The translations under genes were made by a program, and so were the position numbers. Below, piece by piece: positions 1 through 6,486 of a DNA stretch of 24,334 bases. Numbering within the stretch: position 1 is the first letter of the stretch; every line of letters begins with the position of its first letter. Under the pieces are notes generated by a model. The model was not told the DNA's origin and ran no database searches. It worked only from the letters and a program-made list of their open reading frames with translations. This DNA comes from an uncultured Clostridia bacterium. GTDB lineage: Bacteria; Bacillota; Clostridia; Christensenellales; Borkfalkiaceae. The stretch is taken from assembly GCA_934254725.1 (NCBI GenBank), contig CAKQLR010000029.1, positions 1 through 24,334 on the forward strand, given 5' to 3'.

Positions 1-156
1 ATTATGAGCATTGTAGCAAAAAATTGCGTCAATAAAGCAAAAAAGAGTTTTAAGAAAAATAACAAAATAATCGTTTTCTGATTGTTCTTGTCAGCTTTTT
101 TTATTGTTCGTGTATGCGAGTAATAACTTTCGTTGAGGATAAAGAATACCGATAAT

Positions 157-188
157 AAAAATCCACCGGCACAACGGGTGGATTTTTT
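157..188. terminator. Bidirectional rho-independent terminator
   Basis: An A-rich left arm and T-rich right arm flank a CCACC/GGTGG core (163-167 with 177-181) around a short loop. Read leftward it closes the DUF1508-type gene that ends at 208. It also has T-runs suitable for a rightward transcript entering from outside the window. Confidence 0.75.
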
Positions 189-207
189 ACTTTAAAAATA
201 TTGTTTA

Positions 208-1062
208 TTAACCTCTTACTACTTCAGCGTTAAACGCAATTCTTTTTGCTTCGTCTATTTTGTTCAATACGTCTTGTCTTGTTTCGAAATCGGGGCTTTT
301 GTAAATAAGCCTGCCCGTGTTTGAAAACAATTTAAAAAAGAATTTTCCGCCGGATGAAACGCATACGTTAAAGTTGTTTTGCTTTATGTTTTTTTGCAGT
401 GACTTTATAGCCTTTCTTACGTCGGGAATAGCTGTGAAATTATCGCTTTTGAGTAATAACTCGTCGTCGTTATTGTGCAATTCCGCGCAGTATGCCGCTC
501 CGTAGCGAAGTATTCTCCATGTGCCCTCGTAATTCTGTTTTACATCTTCAGTTGCGGGCGTTTCGATTAAATCTGCGTCTTTGTCCTGTTTTTGAGGGGT
601 AACCGATTGATGAACGTTCTTTTCTTCTTCGTACTCTTCGCTGATACCTGTCGCAACGGACTCTCGTATCATCTTGGAAAATTTGCTTTCGGAATGAGTT
701 TTTTGTTCGTCTTCGGTTTCTTTGCTCGTGTTTTCCTCCTGAGTTTCAAAGGAGCTTATGTCTGCATGCTCGCTGTCCGGAAAGTCGTCTGCAGGCTCGT
801 TTTCATCGTGAGTGTTTTCGGGGGGGAGAGGTTTCTCTTCCTGTTTTGCCAAGGGCGTTTCGGCTTTTTGCTTTGTCTCCTTTTTGGCGTTGCCGGATTT
901 ATCCGTTTTTAACTTTGCTACGTGTTTATCAAGAAATTTCAGCCAGTTATATTTTTTAATAAAATATCCTAAAACGGAAGCAAGAATCACCACGCCTATA
1001 GTGATTGCTATTGTCACGATAAGCTGCGTATTGTTTTTAACGTACTCGATAATCTTTTCCAT
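208..1062 (-). CDS. Membrane-anchored protein with tandem DUF1508 (YegP-like) domains
   Basis: 284 residues. Residues about 13-35 form one hydrophobic segment near the N-terminus. Residues about 50-175 are a low-complexity, Glu/Asp/Lys-rich linker. The C-terminal ~105 residues hold two related units: the first begins near 180 with a WRILRYG..YCAEL pattern, the second near 231 with a KFFFKLFSNTGRLIY pattern. This is the repeat style of the DUF1508/YegP family, whose function is unknown. Known YegP proteins are usually small and soluble, so the membrane anchor and long acidic linker are unusual. The likely topology is a single-pass protein with a bulky soluble C-terminus; which side of the membrane it faces is not clear. 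It is divergent from the flavoprotein gene at 1212 and has its own promoter (TTGACT-N17-TAAAAT). The ribosome binding site is weak. Domain call fairly sure, function unknown. Confidence 0.8.
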   Translation of the reverse strand: MEKIIEYVKNNTQLIVTIAITIGVVILASVLGYFIKKYNWLKFLDKHVAKLKTDKSGNAKKETKQKAETPLAKQEEKPLPPENTHDENEPADDFPDSEHADISSFETQEENTSKETEDEQKTHSESKFSKMIRESVATGISEEYEEEKNVHQSVTPQKQDKDADLIETPATEDVKQNYEGTWRILRYGAAYCAELHNNDDELLLKSDNFTAIPDVRKAIKSLQKNIKQNNFNVCVSSGGKFFFKLFSNTGRLIYKSPDFETRQDVLNKIDEAKRIAFNAEVVRG

Positions 1063-1107
1063 ACCAAATAAACCCGCAAAATTTCTTATAAAAATCTTAA
1101 CAATTAA

Positions 1108-1136
1108 ATTTTAATATATTATTAAAAATTAGTCAA
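1108..1136 (-). promoter_or_regulatory. Sigma-A-type promoter for the DUF1508 gene
   Basis: On the minus strand TTGACT (1131-1136) and TAAAAT (1108-1113) are separated by exactly 17 bases. The start codon of the leftward gene is about 45 bases downstream of the -10. Confidence 0.7.
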
Positions 1137-1171
1137 ACATATTTAATTAAGTAGAAAAATTTTTGCATATA

Positions 1172-1180
1172 TGATAGAAT
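1172..1180 (+). promoter_or_regulatory. Extended -10 promoter for the BaiN-type flavoprotein gene
   Basis: TG-A-TAGAAT fits an extended -10 element, 31 bases before the start codon at 1212. No good -35 is visible 17 bases upstream, as is common for extended -10 promoters. Confidence 0.45.
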
Positions 1181-1211
1181 ATATTTACACAAAAAAGCTC
1201 AGGCGGTTGAA

Positions 1212-2435
1212 ATGAAAATTTACAAATTGGCTATTATAGGCGGTGGTGCTTCAGGACTTGCCGCAGGAATATTTGCGGGCGAGCGTTACGGCGGCGACGT
1301 TGTTATATTGGAGAAGCTTGACAGAGTGGGTAAAAAACTGCTTTCGACGGGCAACGGCAGGGGGAATGTTACCAACGAAAATCTCTCCGCACGCAATTAT
1401 CATTCTTTTTCGGGCGATGCAAAAATGTTTGTCGAACCCGCCATTTCTTTTTTTGATAATAATCAAACTATACGTTTTTTGCGCGATATAGGGGTCTTTT
1501 GCTCTTCGGAGGAAGCGAAAGTCTATCCGCTTAGCAGACAGGCTTCGTCCGTCCTCGATATGATGAGGGCTAAGCTTTCTGTTCTCGGGGTCGAAACGAT
1601 TACCGGTTTCGAAGTTAAGCGCATTGAAAAGAATAAGACGTTCAGACTTGTTTCCGACAATGCCGAGATATTTGCCGAAAACGTAATTTTTTCAGCCGGC
1701 GGAAAGTGCGGAAAACAGTTCGGAACGGACGGTACGGCATTTAATCTGTTAAAGAATTTCGGGCATAAAATTACGCCGCTTTATCCTTCGCTTGTTCAAC
1801 TGAAAACGGATAACGTGCCTATAAAGGGGTTGAAAGGCATAAAGCAATATGGGGAAGTCAAAGTAAAAAAAGGCGGTAAAATCGTTTGCTCTTCCCTCGG
1901 AGACGTTTTGTTTACCGATTTCGGCATAAGCGGAAACGCGGTGTTTTACGTTTCGTCGTATGTCGCAAGCGATCAGGGTGCCGTTGTCGCTATAGATTTT
2001 ATCCCGGATATTGCGTTTAACGATCTAAAAGATATGCTGTCGGAGAAGATGCGTTCTGCGCCTTATCTTGTAGCGGAAGATCTTTTAAACGGTATCATAA
2101 ACAAACAGCTCGGTAAAAACATTTTAAAAATACTTGGTATACCATTAAACGAAAAGTGCCCTTTTTCGCGCATAAACGACGTTTGCGGAATGATAAAATC
2201 GTTTGAATTGAAAGTAGAGGGAATGCTCGGCTTCGATTACGCACAGGTCACAAGGGGCGGAGTTTTTCTGCGTGAAATAAATTCCGACACAATGCAGTCA
2301 AAACTCGTTGACGGATTGTATATAGTGGGGGAAGCTCTCGATATCGACGGAGACTGCGGCGGGTATAATCTTCAATGGGCTTTTTCTTCCGCATATGCGG
2401 CGTGCAAAAATATAACGGGCGGTTTCGGAAAATAG
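1212..2435 (+). CDS. BaiN/YhiN (HI0933)-family NAD(P)/FAD-dependent oxidoreductase
   Basis: 407 residues, a normal length for the family. The N-terminus has the FAD dinucleotide-binding Rossmann motif GGGASGLAAG (about 10-19), followed by the family-typical KKLLSTGNGRGNVTN block (about 41-55). A second FAD-contact block lies at the C-terminus (DGLYIVGEALDIDGDCGGYN, then QWAFSSAYAA). These are the signatures of the HI0933/YhiN/BaiN flavoprotein family. Some clostridial members have been linked to bile-acid dehydroxylation steps, but most are uncharacterised, so no substrate is assigned. It is probably cytosolic. The gene seems to be its own transcription unit, with an extended -10 promoter upstream and a weak terminator-like hairpin after the stop. 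The ATG is preceded by AGGCGG at suitable spacing. Confidence 0.9.
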   Translation: MKIYKLAIIGGGASGLAAGIFAGERYGGDVVILEKLDRVGKKLLSTGNGRGNVTNENLSARNYHSFSGDAKMFVEPAISFFDNNQTIRFLRDIGVFCSSEEAKVYPLSRQASSVLDMMRAKLSVLGVETITGFEVKRIEKNKTFRLVSDNAEIFAENVIFSAGGKCGKQFGTDGTAFNLLKNFGHKITPLYPSLVQLKTDNVPIKGLKGIKQYGEVKVKKGGKIVCSSLGDVLFTDFGISGNAVFYVSSYVASDQGAVVAIDFIPDIAFNDLKDMLSEKMRSAPYLVAEDLLNGIINKQLGKNILKILGIPLNEKCPFSRINDVCGMIKSFELKVEGMLGFDYAQVTRGGVFLREINSDTMQSKLVDGLYIVGEALDIDGDCGGYNLQWAFSSAYAACKNITGGFGK

Positions 2436-2436
2436 C

Positions 2437-2468
2437 GGTTATTCTTTAAAGAACGGCCTTTTAATTTT
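2437..2468 (+). terminator. Probable terminator after the flavoprotein gene
   Basis: An imperfect hairpin centred on the palindrome TTCTTTAAAGAA, extended by GG/CC pairs, is followed by TTTTAATTTT. The stem is AU-rich with one mismatch and wobble pairs, so strength is uncertain. Confidence 0.45.
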
Positions 2469-2490
2469 AAAGTTATTATAATGAAAACGC

Positions 2491-2520
2491 TTGACAAACC
2501 GAACGGTCGGTAGGTATAAT
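2491..2520 (+). promoter_or_regulatory. Consensus sigma-A promoter for the phosphoesterase-ABC unit
   Basis: TTGACA (2491-2496) and TATAAT (2515-2520) both match consensus exactly, with an 18-base spacer. It lies about 135 bases upstream of the phosphoesterase start codon, which implies a long leader. The spacer contains a palindrome listed separately. Confidence 0.85.
2498..2511. promoter_or_regulatory. TetR-type palindromic operator inside the promoter spacer
   Basis: ACCGAACGGTCGGT is a 14-base palindrome with one imperfect base pair (positions 6 and 9). It lies wholly between the -35 and -10. The ACCG..CGGT arm pattern and its placement are typical of TetR-family operators. No TetR-like gene is in the window, so the cognate repressor is unknown. 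Confidence 0.55.
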
Positions 2521-2536
2521 GTACGGGCAAATAAAA

Positions 2537-2572
2537 TTAGTGCGGCATAGGGTTTCTATTCCACGGCACTAA
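2537..2572 (+). repeat. Inverted repeat / leader hairpin upstream of the phosphoesterase
   Basis: TTAGTGC (2537-2543) and GCACTAA (2566-2572) are perfect inverted arms. An inner ATAG/CTAT pairing lies between them. The hairpin would be in the first 50 bases of the transcript from the promoter at 2491-2520. It could be an RNA structure or a second operator. Confidence 0.5.
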
Positions 2573-2656
2573 CGAATAATTTATAGACTGAGAGATATTG
2601 AAAAAACAAAAAAGAAACAGAAACCATCTGGCTGAATTTTTACGGGCGGTTAAAAT

Positions 2657-3127
2657 ATGAAATTATTGTCAGTGTTATCCGATACTCACGGAAATATTTC
2701 TTCTATAGAAAAAATACTTCCCGTCATAAAAGAAAGCGATTACGTTATTCACCTCGGCGACGGTCTGCAGGATATTAAACCTTTTGAAAGAGAGCTTAAA
2801 GGCAAGCTTATTCTCGTCAAGGGAAATTGTGATTACCTGCCGTATGAAAAAAGTTCGGTGTTGGAAATAGAAAAGAAGAAAATATTGTTGACGCACGGCG
2901 ATTTGTTCGGTGTAAAACAGTCGCTTTTGCGCCTCAGAATTTGTGCCGAGGAGCGCGGTGCGTGCGCGGCGTTTTACGGGCACACCCATATTGCTTGCGA
3001 GTGCGAAGATAACGGCGTTCTCCTGTTTAATCCGGGGAGTTTAAGTTTGTATTCCGCCTTTCAGAGTTATGGTTTCGTTTGCGTAACGGAAAACAAAATT
3101 GTTTGTAAAATAAATAGATTATATTAA
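2657..3127 (+). CDS. YfcE/MJ0936-family metallophosphoesterase
   Basis: 156 residues, the standard length for this compact phosphodiesterase family. The metal-binding motifs appear in order: SDTHGN (D9, H11), GDGLQD (D35), KGNCDY (N57), LTHGD (H80) and YGHTH (H109, H111), then the family-typical NPGSLS near residue 125. These ligands form the two-metal site of calcineurin-like phosphoesterases. YfcE-type enzymes hydrolyse phosphodiesters in vitro, but the cellular substrate is not known. It starts the unit behind the consensus promoter at 2491-2520 and is followed after 17 bases by an ABC transporter. An ATG-TGA overlap with a tiny upstream reading frame (about 2598-2660) is visible at its start codon. 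Confidence 0.9.
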   Translation: MKLLSVLSDTHGNISSIEKILPVIKESDYVIHLGDGLQDIKPFERELKGKLILVKGNCDYLPYEKSSVLEIEKKKILLTHGDLFGVKQSLLRLRICAEERGACAAFYGHTHIACECEDNGVLLFNPGSLSLYSAFQSYGFVCVTENKIVCKINRLY

Positions 3128-3144
3128 AATCCGGAGTTTTTATT

Positions 3145-3858
3145 ATGCTTAGAATTGAAAACCTTACCAAAGCATACGGCGAAAAGAAAGCCGTTGACAA
3201 TTTATCCCTGCACATATTGCCCGGTGAAATTTACGGTTTCATCGGTCATAACGGAGCAGGTAAAACAACCACGCTGAAAAGCGTTGCGGGCATTCTTGCG
3301 TTTGATCAGGGAGAAATTTATGTGGACGGCACTTCCGTTCGCACTAATCCCATAGAATGCAAAAGAAAAATCGCGTATATCCCGGATAATCCCGACCTTT
3401 ACGATTTTATGACGGGCATTAAATATCTGAACTTTATTGCGGATATTTTCGGCGTTCCTTCCGACGTAAGAAAAGAAAGAGTGACTAAGTATGCGGATTT
3501 GTTCGAGCTGACGAACGACCTTTCTCAGCCGATTTCCTCGTATTCTCACGGAATGAAGCAAAAACTTGCCATTATCTCCGCATGGCTTCACGATCCTAAA
3601 CTTATCATTATGGATGAGCCGTTTGTCGGTCTTGACCCGAAAGCGGCGCACATTCTTAAAGGTATGATGAGAGAGGTTTGCGATAATGGCGGCGCTATTT
3701 TCTTTTCCACGCACGTCCTCGAGGTGGCTGAAAAACTTTGCGACAAAGTAGCCATTATTAAGGGCGGTAAGCTCGTTCGTTCTGGTACGATGGAGGAGGT
3801 TAAAGGCGATTCCTCTCTCGAAAACGTGTTCCTTGAACTGGAGGGCGAAAATGCTTAA
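3145..3858 (+). CDS. ABC transporter ATP-binding protein
   Basis: 237 residues with a complete nucleotide-binding domain: Walker A GHNGAGKTT (34-42), an SHGMKQK signature (about 134-140) in place of canonical LSGGQ, Walker B LIIMDEP (153-159), D-loop GLDP, and H-loop His190 in STH. The modified signature and short length are typical of ATPases paired with ABC-2-type exporters in Gram-positive bacteria. It overlaps the start of the permease gene by 8 bases, indicating translational coupling and a dedicated pair. The substrate cannot be read from sequence. ATP hydrolysis at the cytoplasmic face is expected to drive the permease encoded next. Confidence 0.93.
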   Translation: MLRIENLTKAYGEKKAVDNLSLHILPGEIYGFIGHNGAGKTTTLKSVAGILAFDQGEIYVDGTSVRTNPIECKRKIAYIPDNPDLYDFMTGIKYLNFIADIFGVPSDVRKERVTKYADLFELTNDLSQPISSYSHGMKQKLAIISAWLHDPKLIIMDEPFVGLDPKAAHILKGMMREVCDNGGAIFFSTHVLEVAEKLCDKVAIIKGGKLVRSGTMEEVKGDSSLENVFLELEGENA

Positions 3859-5446
3859 AGCTCTTTTAAAAAAGCAGTTTTTAGAAATTTTTCAAACGTA
3901 TTACTATAACCGCAAAACGGGCAAAAAACGTTCTAAGGTTTCGGTCGTTTTATTTTTCGTTTTGTTCGGGTTCCTTATTGTTGGCGTGCTCGGCGGAATG
4001 TTTACGGTTATTTCCGTAGCTATTTGCTATACTTTTTTCGATATCGGCTTAGACTGGCTGTATTTTGCGGCAATGGCGCTTCTTGCGGTGCTTTTCGGCT
4101 GTTTCGGAAGTGTTTTCAATACATATTCTTCGCTTTATCTCGCAAAAGATAACGATTTATTGCTTTCGATGCCCATCCCCGTAAAAACGATTATGACGGC
4201 AAGGCTGTTTGCAGTGTACTTACTCGGACTAATGTATTCGGGCGTGGTTACGGTGCCTGCGGTTATCGTATCCTTCTTTGTCGGCGGCGTTTCGTTTTTG
4301 TCTGTGATAGGGGGGATTTTCTATGTGTTCCTCGTTTCGCTTTTCGTCCTTACGTTGTCCTGTGCTCTCGGGTGGGTTGTCGCTAAAATAAGTAAAAAAT
4401 TAAAGAATAAAAGCTTCATAACGGTAATCATTTCTCTGTTGTTCTTCGGTGCGTATTACATGTTTTATTTTAATGCGGAGAAAATTATCGGCAACGTCAT
4501 CGCTAATGCGGAAGTTCTCGGCGAGGGCGTTAAAAAGTACGCTTTTCCGCTGTATATCTGCGGCAAAGCGGCAATGGGCGATTTGCTTTGTCTCGGCGGT
4601 GTGACCGTGGTTGTGTGCGGACTTTTTGCACTTACCTGGTATATAATTTCGCGTAGTTTTCTTAAAATAACAATTTCCGCTCAGCAGGTAGAAAGGATTA
4701 ACGGAAGAGGCAAGGTGGAAAAACAAAAAACCCCGTTTTTCGCGCTTTATCGCAAAGAAATGAAGCGTTTTACATCAAGCGCCAACTATATGTTAAACTC
4801 CGGCTTCGGCATAATTTTCTTTGTTATGTGCGTGGTTATGTTGCTGATTAAAAAGTCGGACATGACCGAACTCCTGGATTCTCTCGAAGGATACGCTTCC
4901 CTTGCCGGCGGGGTGGTCGCATTGATATTCTGCTTCCTTTCAACGATGGTTATGGTCGTCGTTCCGTCCGTCTCGCTTGAAGGAAAGAATATATGGATTC
5001 TTCAATCTATGCCGGTTAAGCCTTGGGCTTGCCTGAAAGCTAAAATTGCCGTTCAGCTTGTTTGGGTGATCCCTGTCGCCGTTATCTCGTTCGCGCTTTC
5101 TTTAATTGCCGTGCCGATGGATGCTGCTTCGTTTATTTTCGGCATTACGGATATAGTGCTTTTCAATATATTTATAGCGCTTTTCGGCATGGTTTTAAGT
5201 TTAAAAATGTGCAACCTTAACTGGGTTAACGAAACCGTACCTATTAAACAGGGCATGAATGTATTGCTTTATATGCTTTTCGGTTTCGTGGCTATTGCCA
5301 TAATGACGGTAACATACATTTTTTTGGCTCCGTTTATTGGTTGGTGGTATCTTTTAGCTTTGGCGTTGGTGCTCTGCGGGGCGTCGCTTCCGATATATTT
5401 CTGGCTGAAAGGAAAGGGCAGCGAACTGTTCTCAAAGCTTTCTTAA
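3851..5446 (+). CDS. ABC exporter permease, large ABC-2-like subunit
   Basis: 531 residues from the ATG at 3851, chosen because GGAGGGC lies just upstream and it overlaps the ATPase stop. An in-frame start at 3833 lacks such a site. The protein opens with a basic amphipathic stretch (LKALLKKQFLEIFQTYYYNR) and carries about 10-12 hydrophobic segments in two halves separated by a soluble loop (roughly residues 275-315, containing the FFALYRKEMKRF motif). A second YRKE-like juxtamembrane segment followed by more helices suggests an internal duplication. It resembles the large putative ABC permeases of Firmicutes (ABC_tran_2-like). Substrate unknown. It is the last gene of the unit; a strong terminator follows at 5506. 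Confidence 0.85.
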   Translation: MLKALLKKQFLEIFQTYYYNRKTGKKRSKVSVVLFFVLFGFLIVGVLGGMFTVISVAICYTFFDIGLDWLYFAAMALLAVLFGCFGSVFNTYSSLYLAKDNDLLLSMPIPVKTIMTARLFAVYLLGLMYSGVVTVPAVIVSFFVGGVSFLSVIGGIFYVFLVSLFVLTLSCALGWVVAKISKKLKNKSFITVIISLLFFGAYYMFYFNAEKIIGNVIANAEVLGEGVKKYAFPLYICGKAAMGDLLCLGGVTVVVCGLFALTWYIISRSFLKITISAQQVERINGRGKVEKQKTPFFALYRKEMKRFTSSANYMLNSGFGIIFFVMCVVMLLIKKSDMTELLDSLEGYASLAGGVVALIFCFLSTMVMVVVPSVSLEGKNIWILQSMPVKPWACLKAKIAVQLVWVIPVAVISFALSLIAVPMDAASFIFGITDIVLFNIFIALFGMVLSLKMCNLNWVNETVPIKQGMNVLLYMLFGFVAIAIMTVTYIFLAPFIGWWYLLALALVLCGASLPIYFWLKGKGSELFSKLS

Positions 5447-5505
5447 AGCTTCACGCGTATTATACATAATAATTTTTAATAAAGTAAATTCGATTTACAG
5501 CAAAT

Positions 5506-5549
5506 AAAAAGCGTTCCGAAAGAGTTTTTCCTTTGGAATGCTTTTTGTT
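5506..5549 (+). terminator. Rho-independent terminator of the phosphoesterase-ABC operon
   Basis: A long hairpin (AAAAGCGTTCCGAAAG pairing with CTTTGGAATGCTTTT, with one mismatch) is followed by TTTTTGTTTT. Confidence 0.85.
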
Positions 5550-5560
5550 TTACAGTGATT

Positions 5561-5619
5561 AGCCCGAAATAGCCTTTTGCATAAAATATGCCGAAACTCC
5601 CAGGGGAGCTATTTAGGCT
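5561..5619. repeat. Compact three-stem structured element between two terminators
   Basis: Outer arms AGCCCGAAATAGC (5561-5573) and GCTATTTAGGCT (5608-5619) pair over 11 positions with one small internal loop. They enclose two smaller hairpins: GCATA/TATGC with an AAA loop (about 5579-5591) and CTCC/GGAG (5597-5600 with 5605-5608). It lies downstream of the terminators of both flanking units and has no open reading frame or visible promoter. It could be an RNA or a small palindromic repeat relic. Confidence 0.4.
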
Positions 5620-5623
5620 TGCT

Positions 5624-5662
5624 TGAAAAGAAAAAAAGAACTCAAGATTTTTTCTCGAATTC
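5624..5662 (-). terminator. Terminator of the tRNA operon
   Basis: On the minus strand a 10-pair stem (GAATTCGAGA with TCTTGAGTTC, two G-U pairs) and an AU-rich loop are followed by a T-rich tract (plus-strand A-run 5624-5637). Confidence 0.8.
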
Positions 5663-5676
5663 GTTTTATTCTTATC

Positions 5677-5752
5677 TGGTGCACCATCACGGACTCGAAC
5701 CGGGGACCCAATGATTAAGAGTCATTTGCTCTACCAACTGAGCTAATGGTGC
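5677..5752 (-). tRNA. tRNA-Lys (CUU)
   Basis: 76 bases including an encoded CCA. The acceptor stem GCACCAT/ATGGTGC is perfect. The anticodon stem AATGA/TCATT encloses CTCTTAA, giving anticodon CUU. T-loop GTTCGAGTC is present. Last gene of the array. Confidence 0.97.
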
Positions 5753-5755
5753 ATA

Positions 5756-5831
5756 TGGTGATCCATCCGCGATTCGAACGCGGGACACCGTGATTAAAAG
5801 TCACGTGCTCTGCCGACTGAGCTAATGGACC
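5756..5831 (-). tRNA. tRNA-Lys (UUU)
   Basis: 76 bases with encoded CCA. Acceptor GGTCCAT/ATGGATC contains one G-U pair. The anticodon stem CGTGA/TCACG encloses CTTTTAA, giving anticodon UUU. It sits three bases upstream of the CUU isoacceptor, so both lysine codons are covered from this array. Confidence 0.97.
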
Positions 5832-5847
5832 ATATTTTTTTTCATGT

Positions 5848-5922
5848 TGGCTGGGGTGGCAGGATTTGAACCTACGAATCCCGGAATCAAAATCCGGTGC
5901 CTTACCGCTTGGCGACACCCCA
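5848..5922 (-). tRNA. tRNA-Gln (UUG)
   Basis: 75 bases with encoded CCA and acceptor TGGGGTG/CACCCCA. The anticodon loop TTTTGAT gives UUG. The weak first pair U1-A72 is typical of bacterial tRNA-Gln. A GlnRS gene is in the same window (18539), so this tRNA is probably charged directly. Confidence 0.96.
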
Positions 5923-5932
5923 ATAAACTTAT

Positions 5933-6010
5933 TGGGGCGAGAGAAGGGAATCGAACCCTCGACCTCCAGGACCACAATCTGGCGCTCTAACCAATTGAGC
6001 TACTCTCGCC
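5933..6010 (-). tRNA. tRNA-His (GUG)
   Basis: The anticodon loop TTGTGGT gives GUG. The extra 5' G (plus-strand C at 6010) and a C discriminator fit the histidine-specific G-1:C73 pair. CCA is encoded. The lowest anticodon-stem pair (31-39) reads A-C rather than A-U, a small oddity. Confidence 0.95.
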
Positions 6011-6011
6011 A

Positions 6012-6088
6012 TGGCGCGCCTGAAGGGATTCGAACCCCTGGCACACGGCTTAGAAGGCCGTTGCTCTATCCAACTGAGCTACAGGCGC
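6012..6088 (-). tRNA. tRNA-Arg (UCU)
   Basis: 77 bases with encoded CCA and acceptor GCGCCTG/CAGGCGC. The anticodon stem ACGGC/GCCGT encloses CTTCTAA, giving UCU, which reads AGA/AGG codons. Confidence 0.97.
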
Positions 6089-6105
6089 AAGTGTTGGAAG
6101 AATTA

Positions 6106-6179
6106 TGGAGCGGGTGATGGGAATCGGACCCACGCAACCAGCTTGGAAGGCTGGTGTTCTACCATTGAACTACACCCGC
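6106..6179 (-). tRNA. tRNA-Gly (UCC)
   Basis: 74 bases with encoded CCA and acceptor GCGGGTG/CACCCGC. The anticodon stem CCAGC/GCTGG encloses CTTCCAA, giving UCC. First gene of the array after the promoter. Confidence 0.97.
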
Positions 6180-6201
6180 ACTTCGCACACAATGCTAACA
6201 A

Positions 6202-6230
6202 ATTATATCAAATAGAGTTTGCCTTGTCAA
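6202..6230 (-). promoter_or_regulatory. Perfect consensus promoter of the tRNA array
   Basis: On the minus strand TTGACA (6225-6230) and TATAAT (6202-6207) are both exact and spaced by 17 bases. The first tRNA (Gly) begins about 22 bases after the -10. Confidence 0.9.
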
Positions 6231-6336
6231 CAGTTTTTTGCCCTATTTATAAAAATTTTTAAAAAAAATTGAAGCGGAAATTTTATTAGTTATCTCAGAC
6301 AGCAATACGGGCGAGTTTTGGTAGTTTTTTACATTT

Positions 6337-6360
6337 TTGTATATTTGCAAAAATATACAA
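6337..6360. promoter_or_regulatory. Perfect 10-base inverted repeat upstream of the DegV-FakA operon
   Basis: TTGTATATTT and AAATATACAA are perfect inverted arms with a GCAA loop. They lie about 40 bases upstream of the putative -10. The TTGTATA..TATACAA pattern resembles operators of dimeric regulators such as GntR-type proteins, but the ligand is unknown. Confidence 0.45.
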
Positions 6361-6374
6361 TTTGTTGCTTCAGT

Positions 6375-6405
6375 TTACTTTCAGTTAATATTTGTGTGTT
6401 ATAAT
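6375..6405 (+). promoter_or_regulatory. Probable promoter of the DegV-FakA operon
   Basis: TATAAT at 6400-6405 is exact. The -35 is poor (TTACTT at 6375-6380, with a 19-base spacer), which fits an activated or alternatively spaced promoter. Confidence 0.5.
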
Positions 6406-6427
6406 ACAAAGATATAAGGAGAAATTT

Positions 6428-6448
6428 GTGCTTTTATGTCGCAAATAA
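6428..6448 (+). CDS. Possible 6-codon leader peptide
   Basis: A GTG-start mini reading frame (VLLCRK, then TAA) is preceded by AAGGAG at ideal spacing, about 20 bases after the promoter -10. It ends 38 bases before the DegV start. It may be a leader peptide, or AAGGAG may be a chance or decoy ribosome site. Confidence 0.25.
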   Translation: MLLCRK

Positions 6449-6486
6449 TTTCTATTATATTATAACGTATAAAAGGATAATGAAGT

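Noticed and set aside
1..81. Possible C-terminal fragment of a rightward gene (26 codons open, ending at 79-81)
   Set aside because: A short open stretch at a window edge with lysine-rich low-complexity translation is not enough to call a gene.
2581..2656. CTGAGAG and CATCTGGCTGA near the phosphoesterase start, recalling a TPP riboswitch
   Set aside because: The other conserved blocks (GGGGTGC and the AATGCCAGCGTAGGGA type element) are absent and the spacing is wrong.
5715..6262. Overlapping reading frames of 83-86 codons on both strands
   Set aside because: They lie wholly over the six tRNA genes and their conserved motifs (GTTCGAATC and similar) create the familiar false proteins with runs such as GIRTPGTRLRR.
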